Of a DNA stretch of 64,000 bases, positions 36,749 to 46,534 are shown one piece after another. This stretch comes from Clostridium bovifaecis (lineage in GTDB: Bacteria; Bacillota; Clostridia; Clostridiales; Clostridiaceae). The position numbers and the translations under genes were made by a program. The notes below the pieces were generated by a model. The model worked only from the letters and a program-made list of their open reading frames with translations. It was not told the DNA's origin and did no database searches. Numbering within the stretch: the first letter of the stretch is position 1; the number at the start of each line of letters is the position of its first letter. Where the stretch lies: assembly GCA_009738435.1 (NCBI GenBank), contig CP046522.1:3007249-3071248 (forward strand). The letters run 5' to 3'.

Positions 36749-37487
36749 GGCAGCTTTAACTAATGAACTAGAAAAACTATATAAAAAGAAAAAGGTTGTG
36801 GTGGCAGCATCAGTGTCACTTATTTTTATAATACTTGGACAATTATGTATCACAGGTCTAAGAACTGGCTTTGGAGTACGTGGAGTGTCGAGCATGGAGT
36901 TTCCTCTGCTTGTACTTTCCGTCGTGGTAAACTCAATACTCCCTCTTTTCACAGCTCTTGTTGCCATAGATAGCTTTTCAGGAGAATTTTCACAAAACAC
37001 TATGAAGATTGCAATTACCCGCCCTGTTACAAGATTAAAATTTTTTACTGCAAAAGTAACTGCTATAATGATATTTATTCTAGCAAATCTCCTATTTGTA
37101 ATGATTTTTTCAACTATAATAGGCTTAATTTTTAATTCAAATTCTTTTACAACACAAGGTATAATTAGAATATTAATTTCTTACTTAGTAACCTTTATTC
37201 CAATGACTATATTGGCATTGTTTATTGTACTTTTAACAAATATATTAAGAAGCGGAATTAGTGTATTTTTCTTAACCATCCTCTTTTTTATTGCCTTTAA
37301 AGGATTGGGAATCATATTTTCAAACTACTCTAGTCTATTTTTTACGAGCATGCTAGACTGGTATAAAATCTGGATTACTAGCAATATTTCTTTCTTTAAA
37401 ATTTTCCGCCAGTTCCTCATGATATGCAGTTATGATATATTATTATTTACAGGGGCATATTATCTATTTGATAAAAAAGACTTTTAA
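36735..37487 (+). CDS. ABC-2 transporter permease
   Basis: Membrane subunit of 250 residues with six hydrophobic helices, partner of the preceding ATPase. It carries a helix near residues 20-40 preceded by the basic EKLYKKKKVV segment, and the ABC-2 stretch SGEFSQNTMKIAITRPVTRLKFFTAKV (about 82-108). ATG at 36735 follows GAGGTGGAG and is preferred to the upstream in-frame ATG at 36693. Translationally coupled to the ATPase by overlap and to the kinase by a short gap. Confidence 0.88.
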   Translation: MVGFKAALTNELEKLYKKKKVVVAASVSLIFIILGQLCITGLRTGFGVRGVSSMEFPLLVLSVVVNSILPLFTALVAIDSFSGEFSQNTMKIAITRPVTRLKFFTAKVTAIMIFILANLLFVMIFSTIIGLIFNSNSFTTQGIIRILISYLVTFIPMTILALFIVLLTNILRSGISVFFLTILFFIAFKGLGIIFSNYSSLFFTSMLDWYKIWITSNISFFKIFRQFLMICSYDILLFTGAYYLFDKKDF

Positions 37488-37496
37488 GCTGACAAT

Positions 37497-38597
37497 ATGA
37501 ATATAAAGAAACGTTTATTTACTTATAATACTATAACAATAATATTCCCATTTATTTTTGTAGCTTTAACAATTTTTATTTTTATGATATTAAATTCTAA
37601 ATTTTTTAGCACAAGCATAACTTATGATAGTCTTGAAAACTTATCTTCTTTGAAAACTGAAATTATAGTTATAGCTATAGTTTTCTTTATTTCTTTTATT
37701 GTAATTAACCTGTTTATGTCCTATTTATTTTCAAAGAGGATTTTAGAACCAATAGCCCATCTTAAAAGAGCTACAACTGAAATAAGTAGAGGTGATTTAA
37801 GCTTGGAAATTACAGAAAGTGGTGATGAAGAAATTAAGGAACTATGCGCAGATTTCGAAAAGATGAGGATACAACTCAAGGATTCTGTACGCCTTAAAAT
37901 TAAGTATGATGATAATAGAAAAATGTTAATTTCCAGCATCTCTCACGATCTAAGAACACCTATAACTTCCATAAAAGGCTATGTTGAGGGAATCTTAGAT
38001 GGAGTAGCTAATACACCTGAAAAGGTAGAGTTATACTTAAAAACCATATATTCAAAGGCTGAACTCATTGATGTTATGATTGATGATTTACTCCTGTATT
38101 CTAAGCTGGACTTAAATCAGATTCCATTTAATTATGAAAAAACCGATATTGTTAACTTTTTTGAATATTGTGTTATGGAAAGCACCTTTGAACTACAAAA
38201 ATTCAATATAGAAATTGCACTTAAAAATGACTTAAAGAAAGCAAAATATGTAATGCTCGATAGAGAACGAATGAGAAGAGTTATAATTAATATACTTGAC
38301 AACTCTCGGAAGTATATGAATAAGGAACAAGGAAAAATAACTATAATACTAAGAGAAACAAACTCTAGTGTCATTATTGAAATAAGGGATAATGGCTCTG
38401 GTATTGATAGAAACCATATAAATAGAATATTTGACAGATTCTATAGAGGAGATTTAGCAAGAACTGAAACAAAGGGCAGCGGTCTTGGACTTGCTATTTC
38501 AAAACAAATTGTAGAAGGCCATAAAGGTAAGATTTGGGCTGTTAGCCATGACGATTTAGGCACTAGTATAATAATATCACTAGCAAAACTAGTATAA
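37497..38597 (+). CDS. Sensor histidine kinase
   Basis: Membrane kinase of 366 residues. Two TM helices (about 14-34 and 58-80) flank a short extracellular loop of only about 25 residues; then HAMP (SKRILEPIAHLKRATTEIS), HisKA with the phosphorylated histidine in SSISHDLRTPITSIKG (about His149), and the HATPase motifs NILDNSRKY (N box), EIRDNGSGID and GSGLGLAISKQIVEGH. The tiny loop suggests that it senses via the membrane or the neighbouring transporter, as in bacitracin-type modules. The ATG follows the permease stop by 9 bases without a strong ribosome site, so coupling is likely. Confidence 0.93.
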   Translation: MNIKKRLFTYNTITIIFPFIFVALTIFIFMILNSKFFSTSITYDSLENLSSLKTEIIVIAIVFFISFIVINLFMSYLFSKRILEPIAHLKRATTEISRGDLSLEITESGDEEIKELCADFEKMRIQLKDSVRLKIKYDDNRKMLISSISHDLRTPITSIKGYVEGILDGVANTPEKVELYLKTIYSKAELIDVMIDDLLLYSKLDLNQIPFNYEKTDIVNFFEYCVMESTFELQKFNIEIALKNDLKKAKYVMLDRERMRRVIINILDNSRKYMNKEQGKITIILRETNSSVIIEIRDNGSGIDRNHINRIFDRFYRGDLARTETKGSGLGLAISKQIVEGHKGKIWAVSHDDLGTSIIISLAKLV

Positions 38598-38613
38598 GTA
38601 TGGAGATGGTATT

Positions 38614-39309
38614 ATGAAAAAAGTTTTAATAGTTGAAGATGACTTAAGTATTGCAGAACTCCAAAAGGATTATCTAGAACTTGCAGGCTTTGAAGTTACT
38701 ATATGTACAGATGGTGTGCAAGGCTTAAATACTATAAAAGAAAATGAATTTAATTTAATAATTCTTGATATAATGCTCCCAAAATTAGACGGATTTAGTA
38801 TTTTACGCAGCATACAAGAGGAAAAAGATATTCCTGTTTTAATGGTTTCTGCAAAAAAAGAAGAAATCGATAAGATTAAAGGGTTAAGTCTTGGTGCTGA
38901 CGACTATATAACTAAACCTTTTAGCCCTGGTGAATTAGTGGCTAGAGTAAAGTCCCATATCCAGAACTACGAAAGGATAAAAAGTAGATTCTCTTCAAAA
39001 CCTAAAAGTAATACATTGATTATCCGTGGTCTTGAAATAATCAAAGATTCAAGACAAGTATTCATAAATGGTAAAGAATTATCCCTAGCACAAAAAGAAT
39101 TTGACCTACTACTATTTTTAGCCGAAAATCCTAATAGAGTATTCAGTCGAGAAGAATTGTTTGAGAAAATCTGGGGTCTAGATGCTCTTGGTGACACAGC
39201 TACTGTTACAGTACATATTGCAAGAATAAGGGAAAAAATAGAATCTTCTCCTTCTAATCCTCAATACATTGAAACAGTTTGGGGAGCAGGATACAGACTT
39301 AGAGTGTAG
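38614..39309 (+). CDS. Response regulator, OmpR/PhoB family
   Basis: DNA-binding response regulator of 231 residues. The receiver domain has the acidic pair Glu8-Asp9-Asp10, phosphoacceptor Asp52 in IILDIMLPK, and Lys in VSAKKEE near 101. The winged helix (about 130-230) ends in the usual TVTVHIARIREKIE and VWGAGYRLRV. It is 16 bases downstream of its kinase gene and likely controls the ABC genes in the same cluster. A TTTGC-type hairpin starts just after its stop codon. Confidence 0.95.
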   Translation: MKKVLIVEDDLSIAELQKDYLELAGFEVTICTDGVQGLNTIKENEFNLIILDIMLPKLDGFSILRSIQEEKDIPVLMVSAKKEEIDKIKGLSLGADDYITKPFSPGELVARVKSHIQNYERIKSRFSSKPKSNTLIIRGLEIIKDSRQVFINGKELSLAQKEFDLLLFLAENPNRVFSREELFEKIWGLDALGDTATVTVHIARIREKIESSPSNPQYIETVWGAGYRLRV

Positions 39310-39310
39310 T

Positions 39311-39578
39311 ATAAGAAAATTGCGGCGCAATTTTCTTATAGGATAGTCCCTAGTCTCTAATCGCTAATCACTAAAATACAGATGTTAAGCTTCAGATGTT
39401 GAGAATAAATTGATGTTGCAGTGTAAAGCAAAATGAAGCAAAAACTAACTACAAACTTCTTCTAACTCCACATAATAAGGGCTTAGCATCTACAACATTA
39501 TCTTACCGCTGACCTACTAGCGATTAGTGACTAGAGATTAGTGATTTAGAACTATTTTGCTTCGTAAAATAGTTCTAA
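39311..39578. repeat. Hairpin-bounded 268-base repeat element
   Basis: The region between two converging genes starts and ends with TTTGC-type hairpins: 39311-39339 (13-bp perfect arms ATAAGAAAATTGC, loop GGC) and 39546-39578 (arms TTAGAACTATTTTGC, one mismatch, loop TTC). Inside, CTAGTCTCTAATCGCTAATC (39350-39369) faces GATTAGTGACTAGAGATTAG (39525 and on), and GATGTTAAGC faces GCTTAGCATC. So the whole piece is a long imperfect palindrome. It has no reading frame. The ends abut the response regulator stop on one side and the permease remnant stop on the other. Confidence 0.7.
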
Positions 39579-39584
39579 AGTGTA

Positions 39585-42160
39585 TCACTCAATGCTTTTT
39601 AATGACTCTACCATCTCAACATTTTTAAGCTTGTAATACATCGCAAAGTTTACAAAAACCGCAAATATTAGGGTTAGTACTATGGAAATTAAATAACTCT
39701 TAAGATTTAATTTAAGACCAAACATCATATTTTCCATTTCTACTGTAATCATTATATATCTGTGTGAAAATATTCCCATTATTAGTCCTACTAAAGTTCC
39801 GATGAGTGTTAAAATTGTATTTTCTCTATATATATACGCTGAAACTTCCTCGTCATAAAATCCTAGCACTTTTATAGTGGCAATTTCTCTTATTCTTTCA
39901 CTTATATTAACATTAGTTAAATTGTATAAAACTACAAAAGCTAAAGCTCCTGCAGAAATAATCATAACTAGTACCACATAATTTAAGCTTCTTATAGTCT
40001 CTTCAAAGTTTTCCTTGATTGCAGTATTAAAACCTATACTGGAAATTCCTTCTTTTTTTATTAGCTTTCTGGATAAGTTATCTTCAACTTCCCTAGAAGC
40101 ATTCTTTAAGACTCCTACTACCTCATTGAATTCTACTTTTGTTTTAAAGACTTCATCATAGTAGCTTGGAGATAAGTATACATAATTGAAAAGATAATTT
40201 TCAGTAATTCCCGCTACCTCAACCAAAGCTTCATTTTTATCATTATTAATAAGCTTTATTTTATTTCCTACCTTCACTCCTAAACTTTTGCCTACTTGTT
40301 CAGTAATTATTACTCCACTCTCGGGAATCTTTACTTTTTTTTGAGATTTACGTTCTTGCAGGTGAATGAAATTATCTATGCTCTCTATATAGCACCACTC
40401 CCGTATCCTAAAGCTTTTAAAGTGCCTATATTTCCTCTTTGTTCGTCCACCATTCTGGTCATAGTGGTCAAACATACTAAAGCAGCAACTAGTGCAAAGA
40501 ATACTGGAAAAACCTTAGATAAAGCATCTATTCTGTCTGCAGCCCCTCCATAATCAACATAAGAATAATGGCTTTTTCTATCTAATACATACCATTTACC
40601 CTTTTCAATTTTCTTTAAATCTTTTTCACCATCCTCAATCTTCTTCCAAGCATTTGAAAGTTCTCTATAGGCCTTCTTCTTTGAATCCTTATACTCTGCT
40701 TCCCCTTTTGCTAAATCCGCCTTACTTTTTTGAATTTTTTCTCTTCCTTCTTTAAATTCCTCAAGGCCCCTTCTTTCGCTTTCTTGAAGCTTTACTTTTT
40801 CCTTTTCAAGCTTTTCTCTAGACAAAGCTAATATTGCTTTAGATTTGTTAAGCTCTTTCTCGCCTTTAGCTAACTCGCTCTTCTTTTCTTCTAGTTCCTT
40901 TTTCACATTTTCTACTTTCTCTTTAATTTCATTTAACGTTCTAATTGTAGTTTGTAAACTCACAGAAAGCCTTTTTATTTCTTCTTCTGGTAACAAAGGA
41001 TTTTCTAAGGCTGCTTTAATTTCAGCTATCTTATTTTCTAGAGTAGCTATTCTCTCTTCACCTTTCTTAATCTGTTCTTCAGCACTTTTAAAGCCCTTAT
41101 TCGCTAAGGCTTTCCTTTCATTATAGATTTTAACCCCATTTTCATATTTCTCTTGTTCTTTTGCTAATTCCATTTCAGCTTTAACTATTTGTTCTTTTCC
41201 CGATTTAATAAAAATATTAAAGTTTCTTTCCTCTTCTATAAGCTTCTTTTCTCCGTTCTCTACCTTTGATTTGCCATCCTCTATTTCTTTTAAAGCCTTC
41301 TCTAACTTTCCCTCTGCATAATGCTTTTTTTCTAAATATTCCTTTTTGCCCTTTTCTAACTTCTCTCTGCTTTCTTTCAAAATATCATCATATCTAAGAA
41401 TTTCCCTCTCCTTAGCTAGGTTCTTAACTCTATCTGTAACCTTATGAACTGCATCAAAATATTCATCTCTATAAGAATTTAACTTCCTGGCACCTTTAAC
41501 TGTAGCAAAAATATCTGTAAAAATCCCCATTTTAAAATCTTCCTGTGGAATCATAATGAAGTTTCTTACTTGACCGTTGCCAATATCACTGCTGCCTTTT
41601 TCAAATGATAGATAGTATGGCGTTTGAACCATTCCAACCACCTTATACTCTGTACTTTTAAGGCTATCGCTTAATGGCTCATCTTTTCCAGAATGAAGCT
41701 TAATATTAGAACCCAAAGATACGGTTATAGAATTGTTTTTTCCTTTTTCAATTACACACTCTCCCGACCTCTCTGGTAGTCTCCCCTCTAATAAATTTAC
41801 ATTATTTATATTCTTACTTTGAGGAAGTCCGTGTACTCTTAATACAACTTCTTTTTCATTATATTCTGCTAGTGCATCTAGTGTATATGTTCCAAATGTA
41901 TCTTCTATTCCTTCAATTTTTCTTATTTCATCTAAGTCGCCCTCTGTTAAACCTAGAGTTGAGACAATTCTTATATCCATCAAATTATAGTCATCATAAT
42001 ATTTATCTGCAGTATTTTTCATATCCTGTGGAGCTATCTTGACCCCAGAGAAAAATGCTACTCCTAATGCTACAATTGCTAAAATAGATATAAATCTACC
42101 TAAGGACTTTTTAATGTCTCTCAATATATCCTTTCTTAAAGAACCTTTTGTCACTACCAC
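39585..42160 (-). pseudogene. FtsX/MacB-type ABC permease, internally deleted and frameshifted
   Basis: Two frames make parts of one large permease. The first (42160 to the TAG at 40385) encodes TM1, an extracellular domain, a long Glu/Lys-rich coiled coil (about residues 235-500) and the first FtsX helix with MVDEQRGNIGTLKALGYG. The second frame picks up from about 40390 at SIDNFIHLQERKS and runs through VIITEQVGKSLGVKVGN to the last three helices, with ISERIREIATIKVLGFYD. Between GAI and SIDNF the usual middle helices and half of the second extracellular domain are missing, roughly 200-300 residues by my estimate, and the frame changes. So the gene is a deletion pseudogene. GTG at 42160 or 42154 is the start; it overlaps the ATPase gene. 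Confidence 0.82.
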
Positions 42161-42861
42161 TCAATCCTTTCTACTGGAATAGGATTTTTATTTATAGTTA
42201 CACTTTCTACTTTTCCGTTCTTAACCTTAATAACCTTGTCTCCCATAGGAGTTATTGCTAAGTTATGGGTTATCACAACCACTGTCATGCCCATTTTTCT
42301 ACAAGTATCCTGAAGAAGCTTTAGGATGGTTTTTCCTGTATTGTAATCTAATGCTCCTGTTGGCTCATCACAAAGAAGGAGTTTCGGATTCTTGGCTAAA
42401 GCTCTTGCTATTGCCACCCTTTGCTGCTCACCTCCAGATAACTGAGCAGGAAAATTTTTCTTTCTATCGCTTAATCCAACAGCTTCAAGCACTTCTTCAA
42501 TGTCCAATGGATTCTTACATATTTGAGTTGCTAATTCTAAGTTTTCAATAGCAGTTAGGTTTTGAACTAAATTATAAAATTGGAATACAAAACCTATATC
42601 ATGCCTTCTATATGAGGTAAGCTCTTTTTTAGAGAAAGTACTTACCTCCTGCTTATCTACTATAACTTTTCCTGAGCTAGGCTTATCCATTCCGCCCAAT
42701 ATATTTAATATGGTACTTTTACCTGCCCCACTAGCTCCTGCTACAATAACAAATTCTCCTTTATCAATTGAAAAATCCACTCCACTTAAAGCTTCAATTC
42801 TCAATTCTCCCATTTTATATAACTTTTTTACATCCTTAAATTCGATATAACTATTCAACAT
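42154..42861 (-). CDS. ABC transporter ATPase, MacB/LolD-like
   Basis: ATP-binding subunit of about 235 residues of the FtsX-partner type. Walker [17 protein letters not shown] (about 41-56), Q-loop [21 protein letters not shown], signature [16 protein letters not shown], Walker [13 protein letters not shown] and the switch VVITHN. All motifs are intact although its permease gene is broken. AAGGAG is 3 bases before ATG 42864 and 6 bases before ATG 42861; the latter is chosen. These transporters typically do mechanotransmission or export of peptides and lipids rather than import. Confidence 0.9.
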   Translation of the reverse strand: MLNSYIEFKDVKKLYKMGELRIEALSGVDFSIDKGEFVIVAGASGAGKSTILNILGGMDKPSSGKVIVDKQEVSTFSKKELTSYRRHDIGFVFQFYNLVQNLTAIENLELATQICKNPLDIEEVLEAVGLSDRKKNFPAQLSGGEQQRVAIARALAKNPKLLLCDEPTGALDYNTGKTILKLLQDTCRKMGMTVVVITHNLAITPMGDKVIKVKNGKVESVTINKNPIPVERIEW

Positions 42862-42900
42862 CATCTACTCCTTATTAAATTTCATTAACCATATTATGTA

Positions 42901-42948
42901 CTAAAAACCGCAAATTTAGAGGAAAACCTCTTAATTTACGGTTTTTAG
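42901..42948 (-). terminator. Terminator of the MBL hydrolase gene
   Basis: A 22-pair stem with one mismatch and one G-U (CTAAAAACCG arms, 42901-42922 and 42927-42948) has a 4-base loop. The minus strand ends the stem in GGTTTTTAG. It lies 50 bases past the hydrolase stop. Confidence 0.85.
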
Positions 42949-42997
42949 TTCGTCTAATATTTATATGCCCTATGCTACATGGCAATCTGGAATACTA

Positions 42998-43891
42998 TTA
43001 AACTTTAGTATACTTAAGAAATCCATCTTCCATAATTAACTTAATCTTTTCTGTTTCATTCAAATATTCAACATAAGATCTTAGCATTCTTTCTATTAGA
43101 GAATATTTATGTATGCTTCTTACATTTAAATCAAAGCTTTTAATAACAGCCTTCATAACTTCTTCCAATGTCATAGCACCCTCTATTATATCGTAGATGT
43201 TTTCTGCCCTATTCTTATAAAACTCTATATTATCAGTTATAAGCTTAGAAATATTATCATACATACCTTTATGAGCTACTATGTATTTACTGCATTCTAA
43301 GTTATAAAGTTTCGTTTTACTTTTTAAATCCTCTCTAAGTATAAACGCATAAGGCATTTTTGCTCCTTCCATAACTTCATAGCTTATAAGAGCATCTCCT
43401 ACGTATGCAACATCGTCTGGAGTAATTATACATATATGTGCTGGACTGTGCCCTGGCGTATGTATAACCTTAAATTTGATGCCGCATAGATATATTTTAT
43501 CTTGGTTAGCTGAAATCATGATATCAGTTTCACAAACCATATGCCCAAACCGCTTTGTTACATCAGATAAGGTTTGGCTGCTATAGTAAACTTTAAAATT
43601 TACAGTAGAGCTACAGATATGCGCCTCATATGATGACATAGCTATAATACAATTGTACTTATTCTTAAAATATGCATTATTTCCTATATGGTCTATATGA
43701 GCATGACTACATATTATGCCAACTACTTTGAAGTTATTTTTTTCTATAAGTTCCTCAATTCCTTCTCTTTCTCCTTCTTTCCAGCCTGAATCCAACATAA
43801 TAATTTCCTTATCATTGATTTTATAAAAAGGTATGTATGTCATTCCAGTATCAATACAAAATGTGTTTCCTTTTACCTCTTTTATTTCCAC
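42998..43891 (-). CDS. MBL-fold metallo-hydrolase
   Basis: Metallo-beta-lactamase superfamily protein of about 297 residues, cytoplasmic. Metal ligands are in CSHAHIDHIGNN (HxHxDH), HTPGHSPAHIC and YVGDALI, and a final VAHKGMYD. The glyoxalase II-like layout with a C-terminal helical region (IEGAMTLEEVMKAVIKSF) suggests a hydrolase for thioesters or similar compounds; the substrate is unknown. Start is the GTG at 43891 because CGGAGG lies 8 bases upstream; a longer in-frame start at 43942 has no ribosome site. Single-gene unit with its own terminator. Confidence 0.85.
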   Translation of the reverse strand: MEIKEVKGNTFCIDTGMTYIPFYKINDKEIIMLDSGWKEGEREGIEELIEKNNFKVVGIICSHAHIDHIGNNAYFKNKYNCIIAMSSYEAHICSSTVNFKVYYSSQTLSDVTKRFGHMVCETDIMISANQDKIYLCGIKFKVIHTPGHSPAHICIITPDDVAYVGDALISYEVMEGAKMPYAFILREDLKSKTKLYNLECSKYIVAHKGMYDNISKLITDNIEFYKNRAENIYDIIEGAMTLEEVMKAVIKSFDLNVRSIHKYSLIERMLRSYVEYLNETEKIKLIMEDGFLKYTKV

Positions 43892-43970
43892 AGCTTTTAC
43901 CTCCGGCGTAATTCTATTGTATACTATTATTAGATTAGACAAAGATTTTGAAATAAGTATATCAAAAATA

Positions 43971-44026
43971 TAAAGAATAAGTAAAGGATGATTCTCAAAA
44001 TTTGAAAACCATCCCTTCTTATTCTT
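43971..44026 (-). terminator. Terminator of the peptidoglycan-binding protein gene
   Basis: Long stem with AAAGAATAAG (43971-43980) pairing to 44017-44026 and an inner GGATG/CATCC part. The minus-strand tail is T-rich. It lies 42 bases after the stop of the gene. Confidence 0.8.
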
Positions 44027-44067
44027 TCTAGACTCGATAAGTCTGTAACCTACAGCTTATTTTACGT

Positions 44068-46146
44068 TTATTTAACTTCTTGTTTTCCAGTTACCTTACC
44101 TTCAACTATAGCTGTTTTTTGTAAATCCTCACTTGTGTAGTAAATGCTCCCATCAATTGTAGCGTCTTTTGTTAAAGTGAATCCTTTAGCCTCTACGTAA
44201 ATATCTCCTTTCACTACACCAGCTTGTATTTTGAAATTTTCACTTCTTATAGTCATTTTTGGAACGGTTATTGTAAATCTTTCCAAAACATTGTGCTTTT
44301 CATCTTGGGTATATGGAGCCAATTTACGATAAATACCTTTTGATTTATCATTCTTGTTATAAAATTCTCCTTCAACAACGATTTCTTTGTCTACAGTAAT
44401 ATCTCCGAGTGTTGCAACTATCCAAGTTCCATCTTTACTTAATGCCTTTGTAAGGGCATCAGCTCTGTTAACTGTTGAAGCAGTTGTTACAGCATCTACC
44501 TCAGGTACCTCAACTTTATTTGCAGCTTTTGCAGCTGCAACAATTGCAGAAGTATATCCATAAGTATCAGCTAATGTAGCACCACTTACTGCATCTACCA
44601 TTTGTTCTTTGGTATTCTTTGAAAGTGTTGCTTCTAATTGTGCTATTGTTTTTCCTGATACATATGCTTGAATAGCATCATATGATTTGTCAATAGGCGT
44701 TGTTGCACCTGCTTCTTCTTTCATATGCTCGCTATAATATTTTGTATTTGTTCTCTTAGATGCTAAAACTATGTTTGGATCTTTGTAGTTCTTACCAAAG
44801 TCAGCATCAGAATTTGGAACCCCTGTCACAAGGTCTTTACTGATAAATTGATAATCATCTATAGATGCTGCAACAACCTTATCTCCTATTACTGCTGATA
44901 CTGCTACAGTAAAGCATTTTGTCCCATGAGCAGCATATTCAACTCTTCCCATTTTTAATTTGTCTAATTCTTTAGTGTCTATTTGAATTGAACTGTTTTC
45001 TTTTGTATTTTTTGCTGCTGCAACTATTGCAGAAATGTACCCATGTGTATCAGCCAATGTAGCACCACTTACTGCATCTACCATTTGTTCTTTAGTATTC
45101 TTTGAAAGTGTTGCTTCTAATTGTGCTATTGTTTTTCCCTTTACATATGTTTGAATAGAATCATATGATTTATCAATAGGTGTTGTTGCACCTGCTTCTT
45201 CTTTCATATGTTCACTGTAATATTTCGTATTTGTTCTCTTTGATGCTAAAGCTACCTTTGAATCCCTGTAATTCTTACCAAAATCAGCATCAGAATTTGG
45301 AACTCCTATTGCAACATCTGTGCTTATAAATTGGTAATCATCTATAGAAGCGCCAACAATCTTATCTCCTGCCATTGCTACTACTGCAACTGTAAAGCAT
45401 TTTGTTCCATGAGCAGCAAATTCAGCTCTTCCAATCTTTATACTAGTTTTTCCTACTGCAGCACTTGATGTTTCAGTTTTAGATGGTGTAGTTGTCGTAA
45501 CTTTAGCTGCATTTAACTTAGCAAGAGTTTTTGGTCCAACTATTCCATCAGTTGTAAGAGCATTTTTACTTTGATAGTTCTTAACTGCATCTAAAGTCAA
45601 CTTTCCAAAAATACCATCAACATTAAGCTTGTATCCATTTTTATTAAGCATTGTTTGTAGCAGTTCAACATCACTACCTCTTGAGCCAACCTTAAGTAAA
45701 CGATTTATCGATATTGCTGGTTTAGCTGGACTTAATTTTGCAAGAGTCTTTGGCCCAACTATTCCATCAGCTGTAAGACCATTTTTGCTCTGATAGCTCT
45801 TAACTGCATCTAAAGTTTGCTTTCCAAAGATTCCATCAGCTTTAAGCTTGTATCCGTTATTATTAAGCATTGTTTGTAAAAGTTTAACGTCACTACCACT
45901 TGATCCAATTGTAAGTAAACGTTTTACTTCTGTTGATGTGTTAGATGTTGTTGATACTTTAGATGTGATTGGCTTTTTAGTTGTATTTCCTGGCTTAGGT
46001 GTAGTTTGCGCAGGCTTTACAGCATCTCCTGTAGCCGCCGAAACAACATCTACACCAACTTGACCTAGCCTGGAATTATCAGCTATAACTGGAAGCGACA
46101 TTATCATAGCTAATGCACAGGCTACTGTTGCTAATGTTTTCTTCAT
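44068..46146 (-). CDS. Secreted peptidoglycan-binding protein with duplicated FMN-bind-like modules
   Basis: 692 residues. A Sec signal peptide (1 to about 22) is followed by a Thr/Lys/Pro-rich linker, two PG_binding_1 domains (about 80-140 and 150-210; both with GSDV.LLQTMLN.NGYKL and DGI(V/F)G motifs), then two modules of about 160 residues that are about 85% alike (starts FAAHGTKCFTVAV / YAAHGTKCFTVAV). Each ends in QMVDAVSGATLADT, which resembles the SGAT motif where FMN_bind domains attach flavin to threonine. A beta-rich C-terminal domain (about 560-692, VVKGDIYVEAKGF and GSIYYTSEDLQ) looks bactofilin- or beta-helix-like. I infer a wall-anchored, perhaps flavin- or ligand-carrying protein. 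The combination is not one I know. Confidence 0.72.
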   Translation of the reverse strand: MKKTLATVACALAMIMSLPVIADNSRLGQVGVDVVSAATGDAVKPAQTTPKPGNTTKKPITSKVSTTSNTSTEVKRLLTIGSSGSDVKLLQTMLNNNGYKLKADGIFGKQTLDAVKSYQSKNGLTADGIVGPKTLAKLSPAKPAISINRLLKVGSRGSDVELLQTMLNKNGYKLNVDGIFGKLTLDAVKNYQSKNALTTDGIVGPKTLAKLNAAKVTTTTPSKTETSSAAVGKTSIKIGRAEFAAHGTKCFTVAVVAMAGDKIVGASIDDYQFISTDVAIGVPNSDADFGKNYRDSKVALASKRTNTKYYSEHMKEEAGATTPIDKSYDSIQTYVKGKTIAQLEATLSKNTKEQMVDAVSGATLADTHGYISAIVAAAKNTKENSSIQIDTKELDKLKMGRVEYAAHGTKCFTVAVSAVIGDKVVAASIDDYQFISKDLVTGVPNSDADFGKNYKDPNIVLASKRTNTKYYSEHMKEEAGATTPIDKSYDAIQAYVSGKTIAQLEATLSKNTKEQMVDAVSGATLADTYGYTSAIVAAAKAANKVEVPEVDAVTTASTVNRADALTKALSKDGTWIVATLGDITVDKEIVVEGEFYNKNDKSKGIYRKLAPYTQDEKHNVLERFTITVPKMTIRSENFKIQAGVVKGDIYVEAKGFTLTKDATIDGSIYYTSEDLQKTAIVEGKVTGKQEVK

Positions 46147-46394
46147 TAAAATCCCCCCTATTTACATTCAATAATTAACCCTTTACGAAATAAAAATCAT
46201 ATTTTGATAACTTATTAATTAATAATATTGCTTCTCAATTAATAAATTTATGAAAATATTATATTTTTCGTAAAATGTTAACAATTATATTATATCAATT
46301 TATAAATTAAAAGTATATGCACGTTTTTACAAAATGTTCACCAATATGTAACAATATTCATCAACCTATAACATTGTTTTTAATCAAAACTAAA
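46147..46394. other. AT-rich upstream region of the peptidoglycan-binding gene
   Basis: No gene is seen. It contains an AT-only inverted repeat (TTATTAATT with AATTAATAA near 46204-46246) and scattered TGTAACAAT-like words. I cannot name a promoter with confidence. Confidence 0.4.
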
Positions 46395-46434
46395 AAGGCA
46401 AGTAAAAACCACCAACGCAGTTTCTACTTACCTT
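46395..46434 (-). terminator. Terminator of the HxlR-type regulator gene
   Basis: 15-pair stem with two G-U pairs (46395-46409 with 46420-46434, AAGGYAAGTA core), 10-base loop and T-rich tails on both strands, 100 bases after the HxlR stop. Confidence 0.75.
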
Positions 46435-46534
46435 CTTTTTTATAGTTTAAACATTACCTAGTATCGATCAACCTTTCATGTGTCTTTAAGTTATAAATAC
46501 TATATTTTTTATATAGCATATCTCCAAAATAAAC

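Noticed and set aside
8100..39600. CRISPR array interpretation of the recurring TTTGC hairpins
   Set aside because: The repeats are kilobases apart at gene ends, with no regular spacers and no cas genes.
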